DNA of 64,000 nucleotides, taken from contig CAJYTY010000022.1 of the NCBI GenBank assembly GCA_913777945.1, positions 62,001 through 126,000 on the forward strand. The letters are read 5' to 3'. Each line of letters opens with the position of its first letter. Within the stretch, counting starts at the first letter, position 1. Below the pieces are notes generated by a model. That model was given only the letters and a program-made list of their open reading frames with translations, was not told the DNA's origin and did not search any database. This document shows, one piece after another, positions 44,005 through 54,141 of the stretch. The stretch is from an uncultured Acinetobacter sp. (lineage in GTDB: Bacteria > Pseudomonadota > Gammaproteobacteria > Pseudomonadales > Moraxellaceae). A program made the translations under genes and the position numbers.

Positions 44005-45318
44005 TTAATAAAGCCCCATAAAATAACCTACAGCAACGACAAATAATCCGACAAGCCAGATCCAACCAAATGAATACTTAAGATGCTTCCCCATATCTGT
44101 ACCAGCAAGTCCCATCGCCAGCCATGTTGCCGGTGAAAATGGGCTTACAAATGTCCCCGCATTATTGCCAATAGCCATTGCATAAACAACAGAGTCAATA
44201 GATACACCAGCAGTCGCAGTTACTTCACCAATTACGGGTAATAGTGCGAAATAATAAGCATCTGTACTGGTAAAAATATCGAGTGGCACACCCAAAAGAC
44301 CGACAGCGATATGCAAGCTTCCAACCCAAGTCGGAGGTAATATATGAATTAAATCCAAGGCAATCGCTTTGAGCATACCCGACTCTGAAAGGATTCCAAG
44401 AAATGCGCCTGCAGCAAAAATAATGGCAACCATATTTAAGGCTTGAGGTGCATGACGTGATATTACTTCAACTTGTTGTCTTGGTCTTGGAAAATTCACC
44501 AACAGCACTAAAGATAATGCAATCATAAATACATAGGGTGCTGAAAATAAACCGAAAGCCAGACAAATAATTGAAATCAAGATCAGCGCAATGTTAAACC
44601 AAAAATTTTTAGGTTTACGAGCTTCCCCATCATCTGTATCTTCTGCCAAGTCGCTTAAAGTACAATCTTGCTCAAATGGCGTGGTTCCATTTATCGCGGC
44701 CGCCTGAATACGCTTTTTCTCTCGTAGCCCCATGATTGCGGCAAAAGCTATCATTCCAATAATTCCAACAATTTGTACTGGAATAATATTTTGCCACAAT
44801 ATAGAGGCTTCAATTCCTGTAACCGCAGAAGCTCGTCCCAGTGGTCCACCCCAAGGCACCATGTTCATAATTCCCATACTACCCGCCATGAGCAGTAGCA
44901 TTAGATAAGGACTCATACCTAACTTTTTATATAAAGGTAATAAAGCTGGAATAATAATCAAAAATGTAGCAGCACCTGAGCCATCAAGATGAACAATTGC
45001 TGCGATCAGTGCCGTCATCATGGCAACTAAAACCACATTTCCACGTGTTAACTTGACTAAATGCCGAATCATCGGATCAAAAATATGCAATTCTTTTAAA
45101 ATACTAAAAAATAAAATTGCGAATAAAAACATCACGGCAACTTTTGTCACCTTCATCATTCCCGCTTCAAAAAAAGTAGAAATTTCACTTATGGAAAATC
45201 CTGCAATTAAAGCTCCAATCAGTGGAATAATTGACATGGCCAAAATAGGGTTAGATTTACCCGTCATCAGTAAGGCAACAATTGTAATAATTATCAATAG
45301 TCCAATCAGCGTTAGCAT
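44005..45318 (-). CDS. CitMHS-family citrate/organic acid:proton symporter
   Basis: 437 residues with about twelve membrane segments. LDGSGAATFLIIIPALLPLYKK (about 111-132), NMVPWGGPLGRASAVTG and the late TSTDAYYFALLPVIGEV and GNNAGTFVSPFSPATW segments are typical of the CitMHS transporters, which take up citrate, often as a metal complex. It is encoded alone and is separated by 258 bases from the divergent roxA gene. Confidence 0.92.
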   Translation of the reverse strand: MLTLIGLLIIITIVALLMTGKSNPILAMSIIPLIGALIAGFSISEISTFFEAGMMKVTKVAVMFLFAILFFSILKELHIFDPMIRHLVKLTRGNVVLVAMMTALIAAIVHLDGSGAATFLIIIPALLPLYKKLGMSPYLMLLLMAGSMGIMNMVPWGGPLGRASAVTGIEASILWQNIIPVQIVGIIGMIAFAAIMGLREKKRIQAAAINGTTPFEQDCTLSDLAEDTDDGEARKPKNFWFNIALILISIICLAFGLFSAPYVFMIALSLVLLVNFPRPRQQVEVISRHAPQALNMVAIIFAAGAFLGILSESGMLKAIALDLIHILPPTWVGSLHIAVGLLGVPLDIFTSTDAYYFALLPVIGEVTATAGVSIDSVVYAMAIGNNAGTFVSPFSPATWLAMGLAGTDMGKHLKYSFGWIWLVGLFVVAVGYFMGLY

Positions 45319-45576
45319 ATTTACATCCTATAAAACCGATATTCCCAAATCATAAAAAACTTAAAATATGCTTAAAATAGAATAAAGCAATCAAATACTA
45401 ATATACGAATGGTTATTGTGATAAGCAAAAAATATCAATTTGTTTAGAAAAATGTAAATGCCTTGAGGTAATGCATAAAGTTTGTACGATTGAAAAATCT
45501 AGTTAATGTAAAATATCTATCACAGTTGCATATCTCTTCAGATTGTATTCTATAAACATTTTTATCGAGGCAATTA

Positions 45577-46743
45577 ATGTCCAGCCCACTTCAGGTCTTA
45601 GGCGGAATCACCGCAGAACAATTTTTAAATGAGTATTGGCAAAAAAAACCATTGTTGGTTCGCAACGCCATGCCTGAAATTATCAATATTCTTGAACCTG
45701 ATGATGTGAAAGAACTGGCCCTAGAGGAAACAGTCAGTGCTCGTCTTATTAAGCAAAAAGACAAAGATCCAAACCAATGGAGTGTCAAATCATCTCCACT
45801 GATTAAGGGTGATTTTCAGAAATTACCAAAGCTCTGGACACTGTTGGTTCAGGCTGTAGATCATTATTCTTTTGATCTGGCAGAACTTTGGAAAAAATTT
45901 CCATTTATTCCACAGTGGCGACGAGATGACATTATGGTGTCTTACGCACCTAAAGGTGGCTCAGTAGGCCAGCATTTCGACTTTTATGATGTTTTTCTGG
46001 TTCAGGGATACGGTCATCGCCGTTGGCAACTTGGGCAAATGTGTGATGAAAACACAGCGTTTGTCACAGGTCAGCCCCTCAAGTTATTACCAGAAATGGA
46101 TGTTCACTTTGATGAAGTTTTAGCGCCAGGCGATTTACTGTACGTACCACCTGGGCTGTCGCATTATGGCGTTGCAGAAGATGACTGCCTCACTTTTTCG
46201 TTTGGCTTTCGTATGCCAAACGTTGCGACCATGATGGATCGAGTAAGCGATCGATTTGCAGACAACGCCTTACTCAAAAATCCCGTGATTGATATCATGC
46301 GAGATCAGGTGGGCCAGATTGGAGAAATGACCAGTAACGAGCTGGCTTACTTAAAGGCTAAAGTACTCGATCAGCTTCAGCATTCAAGCGACTTTGAACA
46401 TGCCTTAGTTGCGCTGATGTCTGAACCTAAGTATCCAGATAACATTCCAGAACCTGACGAAATTGAAGCCGATGACTTACGCGAAATTTTGTCAACGGGT
46501 TATGAGCTATGTCTGGAGCCTGCATCACGATTGCTTTATACCCAACAGGATGATCAGCTACTGTTTTGGGCCAATGGTGAAGCGTGTTGTATCGATGAGA
46601 GGTTTGCCCCACTGCTGAAAGCACTTGCAGATGGTCAGGTATTACCGTTTGATGCGCAATTTGATCATGATGAATTTCTTGAAGATCTAGCACAGTTGTT
46701 AAATGATTCGGTCTTAATGCTGCTACCACCTGAAGAAGAATAA
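45577..46743 (+). CDS. roxA: RoxA-type JmjC cupin ribosomal oxygenase (L16 arginine hydroxylase)
   Basis: 388 residues, the size of E. coli RoxA (YcfD). The 2-oxoglutarate/iron motif H-x-D is in SVGQHFDFYDVFLVQGYGHR (about residues 128-147), with the distal histidine in PPGLSHYGVAEDD. LNEYWQKKPLLVRNA at the N-terminus is typical. It hydroxylates an arginine of ribosomal protein L16. The C-terminal winged-helix region is present. No operon partner is evident. Confidence 0.92.
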   Translation: MSSPLQVLGGITAEQFLNEYWQKKPLLVRNAMPEIINILEPDDVKELALEETVSARLIKQKDKDPNQWSVKSSPLIKGDFQKLPKLWTLLVQAVDHYSFDLAELWKKFPFIPQWRRDDIMVSYAPKGGSVGQHFDFYDVFLVQGYGHRRWQLGQMCDENTAFVTGQPLKLLPEMDVHFDEVLAPGDLLYVPPGLSHYGVAEDDCLTFSFGFRMPNVATMMDRVSDRFADNALLKNPVIDIMRDQVGQIGEMTSNELAYLKAKVLDQLQHSSDFEHALVALMSEPKYPDNIPEPDEIEADDLREILSTGYELCLEPASRLLYTQQDDQLLFWANGEACCIDERFAPLLKALADGQVLPFDAQFDHDEFLEDLAQLLNDSVLMLLPPEEE

Positions 46744-46750
46744 AATTAAA

Positions 46751-46781
46751 AGTGCGAAGAATTGACATAATTCTTCGCACT
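46751..46781 (+). terminator. hairpin after roxA
   Basis: AGTGCGAAGAATT (46751-46763) and AATTCTTCGCACT (46769-46781) form a perfect 13-bp stem. No T-run follows, so it may protect the 3' end or end transcription weakly. Confidence 0.6.
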
Positions 46782-46857
46782 AACAATTCGTTACTTGAGC
46801 TTCCTGATTGTTCTTGGCAAGTTAAACATAGAACAAAAATCAAGGAAATTGCTTGAA

Positions 46858-48528
46858 ATGGCTAGCCCGGCGCAAATCATTCGTCATAAATTACTCAATA
46901 CTTTCTTCTCGCGGCACTCTGTCTGGTTTCTATGTATGCTGGTTGCAATCAGTATTTCATGGTTCCATTTCACCCACACACCCCATTATCTGTATTATTT
47001 TATTTCCGATACTGTTTTAAATGTAATCTGGGTCATCACCAGCATTTTAAGTGTGGTTGGATTATACGATGTGCTTCAAAGCAAACACTCTATTTTAAGA
47101 AATTATCCCATCATGGGTCATTTTCGTTTTTTATTTGAAGATTTTCGTCCTGAAATTCGTCAGTATTTTATTGAATCAGATCAAGATGCCTTGCCTTTTT
47201 CACGCATGCAGCGCAGTTTAGTTTACCAGCGCGCCAAAAACCAAAATGCAGATAAACCGTTTGGATCGATTATCGATGTCTATCAAAAAGATTACCGCTT
47301 TATGGTGCATTCACTGGTTCCATGCCCACCTGCGGATATCAAAAGTTTTCGTATTAACATTGGTAATGCTCAATGCACCCAACCCTACAGCGCATCGATC
47401 ATGAATATTTCTGCGATGAGCTTTGGCAGCTTAAGCGCCAATGCAATTCGTGCGCTCAATAAAGGGGCTCAAATGGGTCACTTTTATCACGATACAGGTG
47501 AAGGTAGTTTAAGCCCGTATCATCTTGAATATGGGGGTGACATTGTATGGGAAATTGCCAGCGGCTACTTTGGTTGCCGTACGCCTGATGGAAAATTTGA
47601 TCCTGAAAAATTCAAACAACAGGCCGAACTTCCACAAATTAAAATGATTGAAATCAAACTCTCTCAAGGCGCAAAGCCCGGCCATGGCGGCATTTTACCT
47701 AAGCATAAAATTACTGAAGAAATTGCACAAATTCGTGGTGTGTCTCGCGACCAAGATTGTATTTCCCCACCAAAACACTCTGCGTTTAATACACCTATTG
47801 AAATGATGCACTTCATACAGCAGTTACGTGAACTCTCTGGCGGCAAACCGGTCGGATTCAAACTATGTATTGGTCAGCCTTGGCAATTTATGGGCATCGT
47901 TAAAGCAATGCTGGAAACCAAAATTGTGCCAGACTTTATTGTGGTGGATGGCTCTGAAGGCGGTACAGGTGCGGCACCGATCGAATTTAGTGATTATATT
48001 GGTACACCGCTCAGAGAAGGCCTTTTATTTGTGCACAATACCTTGGTCGGTGCAGGATTAAGAGATCAAATTAAAATTGGCGCCAGTGGAAAAATTATCA
48101 GTGGTTTCGATATCGCCAGTACACTTGCATTAGGTGCAGACTGGGTCAACTCTGCGCGTGGCTTTATGTTTGCCGTTGGATGCATTCAGGCTCAAAGTTG
48201 CCATACGAATCAATGCCCCGTAGGCGTCGCAACCCAAGACAAAGATCGTCAAAAAGCCATCCATGTACCGACTAAAGCTGAACGTGTATTTAACTTTCAA
48301 AAAAATACCTTGCATGCACTGGCCGAAATTATCGCAGCTTCTGGTTTACAACATCCGTCAGAAATTAAGGCACATCATTTAGCACAGCGAGTGAATGATC
48401 GCGAGATCAAAAACTATGCTCAGTTATACTTCTTTTTCAAAGGTGGAGAACTTCTCGACTGCCATGAAAAAGATGACGAAAACTTTTACTACAGAATGTG
48501 GAATATGGCGATGGCCGATCATTTTTAA
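46858..48528 (+). CDS. FMN-binding glutamate synthase-family membrane protein
   Basis: 556 residues from the ATG at 46858, with AAGGAA about 11 bases upstream; the frame is open 21 codons further upstream. Two membrane segments occupy residues 17-75 (WFLCMLVAISISWFHF and VIWVITSILSVVGLY). The rest is the GltB-type FMN/iron-sulfur domain (MSFGSLSANAIRALNKGA, VDGSEGGTGAAPIEFSDYIG, QSCHTNQCPVGVATQD). It lacks the amidotransferase domain, so it is not a complete glutamate synthase and its reaction is unknown. Confidence 0.87.
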   Translation: MASPAQIIRHKLLNTFFSRHSVWFLCMLVAISISWFHFTHTPHYLYYFISDTVLNVIWVITSILSVVGLYDVLQSKHSILRNYPIMGHFRFLFEDFRPEIRQYFIESDQDALPFSRMQRSLVYQRAKNQNADKPFGSIIDVYQKDYRFMVHSLVPCPPADIKSFRINIGNAQCTQPYSASIMNISAMSFGSLSANAIRALNKGAQMGHFYHDTGEGSLSPYHLEYGGDIVWEIASGYFGCRTPDGKFDPEKFKQQAELPQIKMIEIKLSQGAKPGHGGILPKHKITEEIAQIRGVSRDQDCISPPKHSAFNTPIEMMHFIQQLRELSGGKPVGFKLCIGQPWQFMGIVKAMLETKIVPDFIVVDGSEGGTGAAPIEFSDYIGTPLREGLLFVHNTLVGAGLRDQIKIGASGKIISGFDIASTLALGADWVNSARGFMFAVGCIQAQSCHTNQCPVGVATQDKDRQKAIHVPTKAERVFNFQKNTLHALAEIIAASGLQHPSEIKAHHLAQRVNDREIKNYAQLYFFFKGGELLDCHEKDDENFYYRMWNMAMADHF

Positions 48529-48545
48529 AAAGCACACCATCCATC

Positions 48546-48588
48546 AGGTGCAATCTAATCACTTGATTAGATTGCGCCTTACTTTTTT
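48546..48588 (+). terminator. terminator of the GltS-like gene
   Basis: AGGTGCAATCTAATCA (48546-48561) and TGATTAGATTGCGCCT (48564-48579) form a long stem with a 2-base loop and one wobble pair. The sequence then runs TACTTTTTT. Confidence 0.8.
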
Positions 48589-48940
48589 AGAGGTACAGAC
48601 ATCAAGGTATGACGACTTAAATAACACAGTATGTCTTATCGCAATTGATCTGCTCGTTCAAAACAATAAAAATTACGCTGCAACATCTTATTTAACTTAA
48701 AATCTTTCGCTTTTGACTTAATCATTCTATTTAAAATGAAAGCTCATATCAGCGAGACTTAATGTTTGATATCTCATGAAGCACAAATTTAAATAATATT
48801 TTGCGCATCATTCGAACTATCAAACCATCATAGATTAATGAAATAGATAAACTATTAAATTTAATCATTTTAGATAGAGAATACACATACAATGAATATA
48901 CATTGTAATTACAAAAAACATTCAAATTTCATTATTTGTT
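48589..48940. other. AT-rich intergenic region, nothing recognised
   Basis: About 350 bases between the terminators of two convergent genes. It is strongly AT-rich. I see no reading frame with coding character, no tRNA or repeat, and no clear promoter. Confidence 0.5.
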
Positions 48941-48948
48941 ATAGCAAA

Positions 48949-48971
48949 AAGCCAGCTTTTGAGGCTGGCTT
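48949..48971 (-). terminator. terminator of the alpha/beta hydrolase gene
   Basis: AAGCCAGC (48949-48956) and GCTGGCTT (48964-48971) form the stem and the minus strand continues into TTTT (48948-48945). Confidence 0.8.
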
Positions 48972-48993
48972 TAATTAAAGTAAATTTAAAGAC

Positions 48994-50022
48994 TTAATAA
49001 TAGTGATGTTTAGGACGCGCATGCAAAAATGCAGGAATTAAACCCGTGAGTGCAGCGCGAATATCCGCTCGCTCATTAATTAACTGATGCGAGCCTTCTT
49101 CAAGCATGAGTAAGGTTTGCAAACGAAACTTACGCCGAATGAACTCAATGTTATAGCGCCAATCGACAGTTTGATCGAGTGCGCCTTGTGCTAACCAAAC
49201 CGGTATCCTGCAAGGTGGTCGCTCTTCCATTTCAAACATCCATTTAGACATTGCCAGAATCCAGTCCATTCCCATCATACGTGGTTGTAACGGATCTTTA
49301 AGACGCACAAAACGTAAAAATTCAGGATTATGATTGTTGCGTCTAAAATGTCTTGGTACTTGACGGCGTATTCTGCGAATAATGCCAAGCCCGACCGGAT
49401 TATGCCACCATGCGGTTTTGGCAGGACGAATTAAAGGTGAAAGCAATAATACCCGATCTACAATAGGATCTTGGCGTTTCTGTGCATATTCGAGTAAATG
49501 ATGCATCCAGATTGCACCACCCGTACTTTGTCCAATACCAACCCAAGGCTTTGGCAGCTGGTTTGCATGCTTCACGTACTGATAAACTGCTAGCAACACG
49601 TGTTGATAATGATCAAAATTTTGAATACTCGCCGGTGAGCCATCACTCAAACCATGACCGGGTAAATCGTAAGTGAGTACACTAAAACCTTGATCCAGAA
49701 TTTCTCGGATAATCGGCTGATAAATGCCGCTATGCTCTAAATAACCATGCAGTAAAACGACAGTACCCAGTGGAATGTCACGCTCAGGTTGAAACACCTG
49801 AACATGCAATTTAAACAGTGGCATTTGAATGTAGCCTTGCCAATGCTTCGCAGACAATTGATCGAGTCCGTACAGTTTCTTATAGGCCAGTAAATCCCGA
49901 GATGGTTGCATTTCGTGATTCAGATTCAGTTGTGGCAAAATCTGTGGAGTCTGCTCACGATTCGGGACAGGCAAGTCAAGTTGCTGTAATACTGTAGGAT
50001 TTAGAAATGGAATATCTGACAT
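48994..50022 (-). CDS. alpha/beta hydrolase (monoacylglycerol lipase-like)
   Basis: 342 residues. The oxyanion/lid region is VVLLHGYLEHSGIYQP (about 88-103), the nucleophile elbow is GIGQSTGGAIW (G-x-S-x-G), and the later D and H are found in QGALDQTVDW and EEGSHQLINE. These fit the serine aminopeptidase/monoglyceride lipase family. No signal peptide is visible. It starts directly at the stop of the ElyC/YdcF-like gene upstream, so the two are probably translated together. The substrate is unknown. Confidence 0.88.
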   Translation of the reverse strand: MSDIPFLNPTVLQQLDLPVPNREQTPQILPQLNLNHEMQPSRDLLAYKKLYGLDQLSAKHWQGYIQMPLFKLHVQVFQPERDIPLGTVVLLHGYLEHSGIYQPIIREILDQGFSVLTYDLPGHGLSDGSPASIQNFDHYQHVLLAVYQYVKHANQLPKPWVGIGQSTGGAIWMHHLLEYAQKRQDPIVDRVLLLSPLIRPAKTAWWHNPVGLGIIRRIRRQVPRHFRRNNHNPEFLRFVRLKDPLQPRMMGMDWILAMSKWMFEMEERPPCRIPVWLAQGALDQTVDWRYNIEFIRRKFRLQTLLMLEEGSHQLINERADIRAALTGLIPAFLHARPKHHYY

Positions 50023-51198
50023 TTAGGGCACCTCACGACAACCACTTGAGCCAAAAAGCATATCCCGTACTGTGGCCAAAAGTTCGTAATTGGCACGGCG
50101 ACTATGATCATAATTTTGCTGGCTCGGCTGCCAAGCGCTTAATTGAGTAGGCATTGGAGCTTCAACTGGTATGGTTTCAATTCCATTCAATGCAAAAAGA
50201 CGCCGTGTTCGCGGCATATGATATACATCTGTTACAAGCATCACAGTCGGCGCTCCACCTTTTTTCTGAAGCAATAAAGAGCTAAATCGCGAATTTTCAC
50301 AGGTATTCATACTGCGATTTTCAAGCAATTTTGCTTCTACGCCTCGTTCTTTTAACCATGCTTGCATATAAGGGGCCTCAACACCACTTAATACAATCGG
50401 TAATTTGTATTTTTTTTCAATTTCCAAAGTTTTTTCTAGGCGAAGTTTGGTGTAGGCATTCACTACAATATCTTTACGATTATCTGCGAGTGTCAAACCG
50501 CCACCTAAAACCACAATGGCATATGGTTTGGCATGATAAGACGAAGCTCTGAGATCACTTTGATTTTGTCTAATAAACTCGATATCCTCGGTAATTTCAT
50601 TTTTACTGGCTTCGTCTTCTGGTGTTGCAACAGGATGTGTTTTTAAAAAAACAATATATTTGTCACGTAGTGCCTTATTTTCAGAGTGATTTAAATCAAA
50701 CAACTGGCTCACAATTACACTTGAGGCTGATGCTGGATTCTCTGGATTCTCTTTTTCATGCTTGGCAGCATCTTTTACGTGAGTCGTCTCATCTTTCTTG
50801 GCCAGTAAAGGCACACTCGTTGAATTTTTTTCGTCTTCTTGCTGCTCTTTAAGTTGCTCATCTTCAATGCGCTGTTGTAGTGCGCGATAACGCGCTTGTA
50901 ACAGGCCAAGTTCTTCAAACTTCTGTTGACTCATGGCCTCTTCGACTAACCGCAAATAGGCTTGACGTGCAATCCAGAGATTTGAACCAGGCTCTAGATT
51001 TTCATGCTCGCTAAGCGATGCATTTTGCTGACTCTTTGCAGCCACTTGATTCACTTCGACAGGTACAAAGTAATTCAGTCCCTTTACGATCATTTTTGAA
51101 TAAAACGGCGTGTAGATAAAAACCATTAGACATGCGGCAAGTACGAACAGTATAGCCACTGCTCGAACAAGTCGGATCATCCAATGTATTTGTGTCAT
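50023..51198 (-). CDS. YdcF/ElyC-family DUF218 protein with coiled-coil insertion
   Basis: 391 residues. A membrane anchor at about residues 8-30 (VRAVAILFVLAACLMVFIY) is followed by a long charged region with predicted coiled coil (LLQARYRALQQRIEDEQLKE) and low complexity. The DUF218 domain begins near residue 225 (YAIVVLGGGLTLADNR) and includes VTDVYHMPRTRRLFALNG. Relatives ElyC and SanA affect cell-envelope integrity. The large N-terminal insertion is unusual. It lies between murB (12 bases) and the hydrolase gene, which supports an envelope role. Confidence 0.83.
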   Translation of the reverse strand: MTQIHWMIRLVRAVAILFVLAACLMVFIYTPFYSKMIVKGLNYFVPVEVNQVAAKSQQNASLSEHENLEPGSNLWIARQAYLRLVEEAMSQQKFEELGLLQARYRALQQRIEDEQLKEQQEDEKNSTSVPLLAKKDETTHVKDAAKHEKENPENPASASSVIVSQLFDLNHSENKALRDKYIVFLKTHPVATPEDEASKNEITEDIEFIRQNQSDLRASSYHAKPYAIVVLGGGLTLADNRKDIVVNAYTKLRLEKTLEIEKKYKLPIVLSGVEAPYMQAWLKERGVEAKLLENRSMNTCENSRFSSLLLQKKGGAPTVMLVTDVYHMPRTRRLFALNGIETIPVEAPMPTQLSAWQPSQQNYDHSRRANYELLATVRDMLFGSSGCREVP

Positions 51199-51210
51199 AC
51201 AGTTTTGTTC

Positions 51211-52242
51211 CTAATGTGAAGTAATCAAACCGTTTGAATTGAACAGCACGGGTTCAGGCTCAAGTCGAACATTAAATTTTTGTGCGACATCTGATTGTAC
51301 TGCTCGGTAAGTGTGCTGCACATCGGTCAAGGTTGCATTGGCATAATTCACCAGAACAAGTGCTTGTTTTTCAAACATTCCTACACAGCCGAGCTTTTTA
51401 CCTTTCCAGCCAGTCTGATCGATCAGCCATCCTGCTGCAATTTTGGTACGTCCGTCTGGCTGCGGGTAATGAGGAGTCGTAGGAAATTTTGTGTGGATTT
51501 GGTCAAATTCCTGCGATGAAATCACCGGGTTTTTAAAGAAACTACCTACATTAGGATATTCTTTAGGATCTGGCAATTTGCTTTGACGAATCGCAATCAC
51601 TTGTTTTTGTAAATTTTCGGGCGTTTTGTCATCACCAACCGCTTTGAGCAAATCACCGTAATTTAGCTTCAGTTTCGGCGTTTTGAGTAATTTAAAACTG
51701 ACATGTGTAATGACATATCGCTCAGGATCATCTTTAAAAATACTGTGCCGATAAGCAAATTTACAGTCTTGAGCATCAATGGACTTTACAGCCTGAAGCT
51801 TACGATCATACACATGAACCTGTTCAATAAACTCACCAACCTCAACACCGTATGCTCCAATATTCTGAACCGGAGATGCACCCACCAACCCCGGGATTAA
51901 CGCCAGATTTTGAAGTCCATACCATCCATTTTCGGTAGTTTTTAAAACAAATTCATGCCAGTTTTCGCCTGCACCCACATTTACCAGTACATGCTCGGCG
52001 CTTTCATTGATTATTTCATATCCTTGAATATCCATATGAATCACCAACGCATCCACATATTGTGGCAGCAACATATTGCTCCCGCCAGATAACACGAGTA
52101 CATTGAGATCATGAGTATGGGCATATTCGAGTGCATCGATTAGTACGTGCAAAGAATTGATCTTGACATAGTGCGATGCAATCACATCAAGCTGTAACGT
52201 ATTAAATGGTTTGAGTTGAATCTGTTGTTGAATGTGTATCAC
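51211..52242 (-). CDS. murB: UDP-N-acetylenolpyruvoylglucosamine reductase MurB
   Basis: 343 residues, E. coli-type MurB. FAD binding is shown by [15 protein letters not shown] (about 49-63) and [26 protein letters not shown]. The catalytic serine region reads [14 protein letters not shown], and the C-terminal glutamate lies in RLEPEPVLF. It makes UDP-MurNAc for peptidoglycan. It lies downstream of the low-molecular-weight phosphatase gene (21 bases). Confidence 0.96.
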   Translation of the reverse strand: MIHIQQQIQLKPFNTLQLDVIASHYVKINSLHVLIDALEYAHTHDLNVLVLSGGSNMLLPQYVDALVIHMDIQGYEIINESAEHVLVNVGAGENWHEFVLKTTENGWYGLQNLALIPGLVGASPVQNIGAYGVEVGEFIEQVHVYDRKLQAVKSIDAQDCKFAYRHSIFKDDPERYVITHVSFKLLKTPKLKLNYGDLLKAVGDDKTPENLQKQVIAIRQSKLPDPKEYPNVGSFFKNPVISSQEFDQIHTKFPTTPHYPQPDGRTKIAAGWLIDQTGWKGKKLGCVGMFEKQALVLVNYANATLTDVQHTYRAVQSDVAQKFNVRLEPEPVLFNSNGLITSH

Positions 52243-52263
52243 GTTAAATCCTATTTTGATCCA

Positions 52264-52773
52264 CTATCCGTGGTGTTCACGTTTAAACTCGGCTACCCAT
52301 GCTGCAGCACTGGATTCGCATTGATCCAATACACGTTCGAATCCATCTGCGCCGCCATAATAAGGGTCTGGGATGGCTTTGTGTTTGTATTTAGGATCAT
52401 GTTCACTCATCAAAGCCACTTTAGAGCGTACACGTGATTTTCCAAAACGTTTAATCGCCTGACGCTCTAGGGTTTGAATGTCTTCAAGATTTTGATGATC
52501 CATCGCCAAAATCAGATCAAACTCAATGAAGTCTTCAAGCTGAATCTGGCGAGCACGTAGTGAAGATAGATCATAGCCACGCTTTAAAGCATGTGCTTGA
52601 GAACGCGCGTCTGGCGCTTTATTGGGATGATAATTGCTGGTGCCGGCCGAATCGACAGTTATATTGAGATTATTTGCATCACACGCGTGTCTTAATACAA
52701 TTTCAGCCGTTGGCGAGCGGCAAATATTACCTAAACAGACACATAACACCTTATAAGGCGTTTGAGATGACAT
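52264..52773 (-). CDS. low-molecular-weight protein tyrosine phosphatase
   Basis: 169 residues from the ATG at 52773. The C-x5-R loop is CLGNICRSPTAE near the N-terminus (about residues 11-18), and the acid loop is IPDPYYGGADGF. An upstream in-frame start at 52788 would add 5 residues. It may act on capsule-related tyrosine kinases such as Wzc, or on small phosphate esters, but no such genes are near. It precedes murB by 21 bases and may share its transcript. Confidence 0.9.
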   Translation of the reverse strand: MSSQTPYKVLCVCLGNICRSPTAEIVLRHACDANNLNITVDSAGTSNYHPNKAPDARSQAHALKRGYDLSSLRARQIQLEDFIEFDLILAMDHQNLEDIQTLERQAIKRFGKSRVRSKVALMSEHDPKYKHKAIPDPYYGGADGFERVLDQCESSAAAWVAEFKREHHG

Positions 52774-52980
52774 ATCAAACCTCAGCAACAGATCACGATG
52801 AATAACTGTTATGTTAAGTGATTTAATTCACGAATCCTATAGAATCTCTTAAGAGTTTCGTGATCAAATGATTTGTCGATCAAAAAGCATTCTTTTGATG
52901 CGGCTTCACAATAAAATGATGGATTAACTCAATAAAACAATGATTTGTAATTGACGATCAAATTAAATAAGGACGGAACG

Positions 52981-54141
52981 ATGGGATATTTTCAGTTTCA
53001 GAGCGCATCAAGCATCATTTCAGGATTAGGATCAATTGCTGAGCTTAAAACTATTTTGATTGATCGAGACTATCAAAAAGTTTTGCTGGTGACGGATCCA
53101 GGAATGATTGCCCATCAGTATCACTTACCTGTCATTGAGTGTTTAGACGCAGCTCAGATTGATTATGTTATTTATTCAGATATTCAAGCCGACCCACCCG
53201 AGCAGATTGTTTTAAATGCGGCTGCCTTTGCGAAACAAGAGAAAGTCGATGCCGTTTTAGGCTTTGGCGGTGGTAGCTCAATGGATGTCGCAAAAGTGAT
53301 TGCGTTACTTGCCCATCCTGATCAAACACAACAGTTAAGCGACATGTATGGCGTAAATAATGCCAAAGGCCCCCGATTACCGCTGATCTTGATTCCGACT
53401 ACGGCAGGAACCGGCTCCGAAGTCACACCGATTTCGATCATCACGACAGGTGAAACAACTAAAACCGGAATTGTATCACCAGTTTTGTATGCCGATGTTG
53501 CGATATTAGATGCGAACTTTACCCGTGATTTACCAGCACACATCACCGCGGCCACCGGAATTGATGCCATGGTGCATGCGATCGAAGCTTATACCAGTAA
53601 ACTGAAAAAAAATGTTTATGCCGATATGCTGGCAAAACATGCACTGCGTTTACTTAATGATAATCTGCCTAGAGTTCTGAGTAATGGACATGACATGGAT
53701 GCACGTCAAAACATGTTGCTTGGCTCAATGCTTGCAGGTCAAGCATTTGCAAATGCACCTGTAGGGGCTGTACATGCGCTGGCTTATCCATTGGGTGGTC
53801 ATTTTCATTTGTCTCACGGACATACCAATGCGTTGGTATTGGTCGAAGTTTTAAAATACAACGCGCCACATGCTAAACAGTTATATGCAGAATTAATGCA
53901 ATGGCTTGACCCTAAAAGTAATGGCTGTGCAGACGGCTTGTGCGATTTGTTTATCGACCATATGCAAAATCATCTTGATCATAGTGGGCTGACTTTAAAA
54001 CTGAGCCAACTCAATGTACCGCACTCTAGCCTTGAAACACTGGCGCAAGATGCATTATTGCAAACCCGTCTATTACAAAATAACCCACGCGAAATGACAC
54101 ATCAGGCTGCGTATCAGATTTATGAGGAAATTTACGCATGA
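52981..54141 (+). CDS. iron-containing alcohol dehydrogenase
   Basis: 386 residues from the ATG at 52981, preceded by AAGGA 7-11 bases upstream; the longer frame begins at a TTG (52951). The NAD-binding GFGGGSSMDVAKV segment (about 93-105), TTAGTGSEVTPIS and the iron-ligand histidines in HALAYPLGGHFHLSHGHTNAL are all present. It oxidises or reduces an unknown alcohol/aldehyde with NAD(P). It overlaps the following thioesterase start by 4 bases (ATGA). Confidence 0.92.
   Translation: MGYFQFQSASSIISGLGSIAELKTILIDRDYQKVLLVTDPGMIAHQYHLPVIECLDAAQIDYVIYSDIQADPPEQIVLNAAAFAKQEKVDAVLGFGGGSSMDVAKVIALLAHPDQTQQLSDMYGVNNAKGPRLPLILIPTTAGTGSEVTPISIITTGETTKTGIVSPVLYADVAILDANFTRDLPAHITAATGIDAMVHAIEAYTSKLKKNVYADMLAKHALRLLNDNLPRVLSNGHDMDARQNMLLGSMLAGQAFANAPVGAVHALAYPLGGHFHLSHGHTNALVLVEVLKYNAPHAKQLYAELMQWLDPKSNGCADGLCDLFIDHMQNHLDHSGLTLKLSQLNVPHSSLETLAQDALLQTRLLQNNPREMTHQAAYQIYEEIYA

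Noticed and set aside
46427..46843. 138-residue open frame antisense to the end of roxA
   Set aside because: It is opposite a well-supported gene and its composition shows no protein family.
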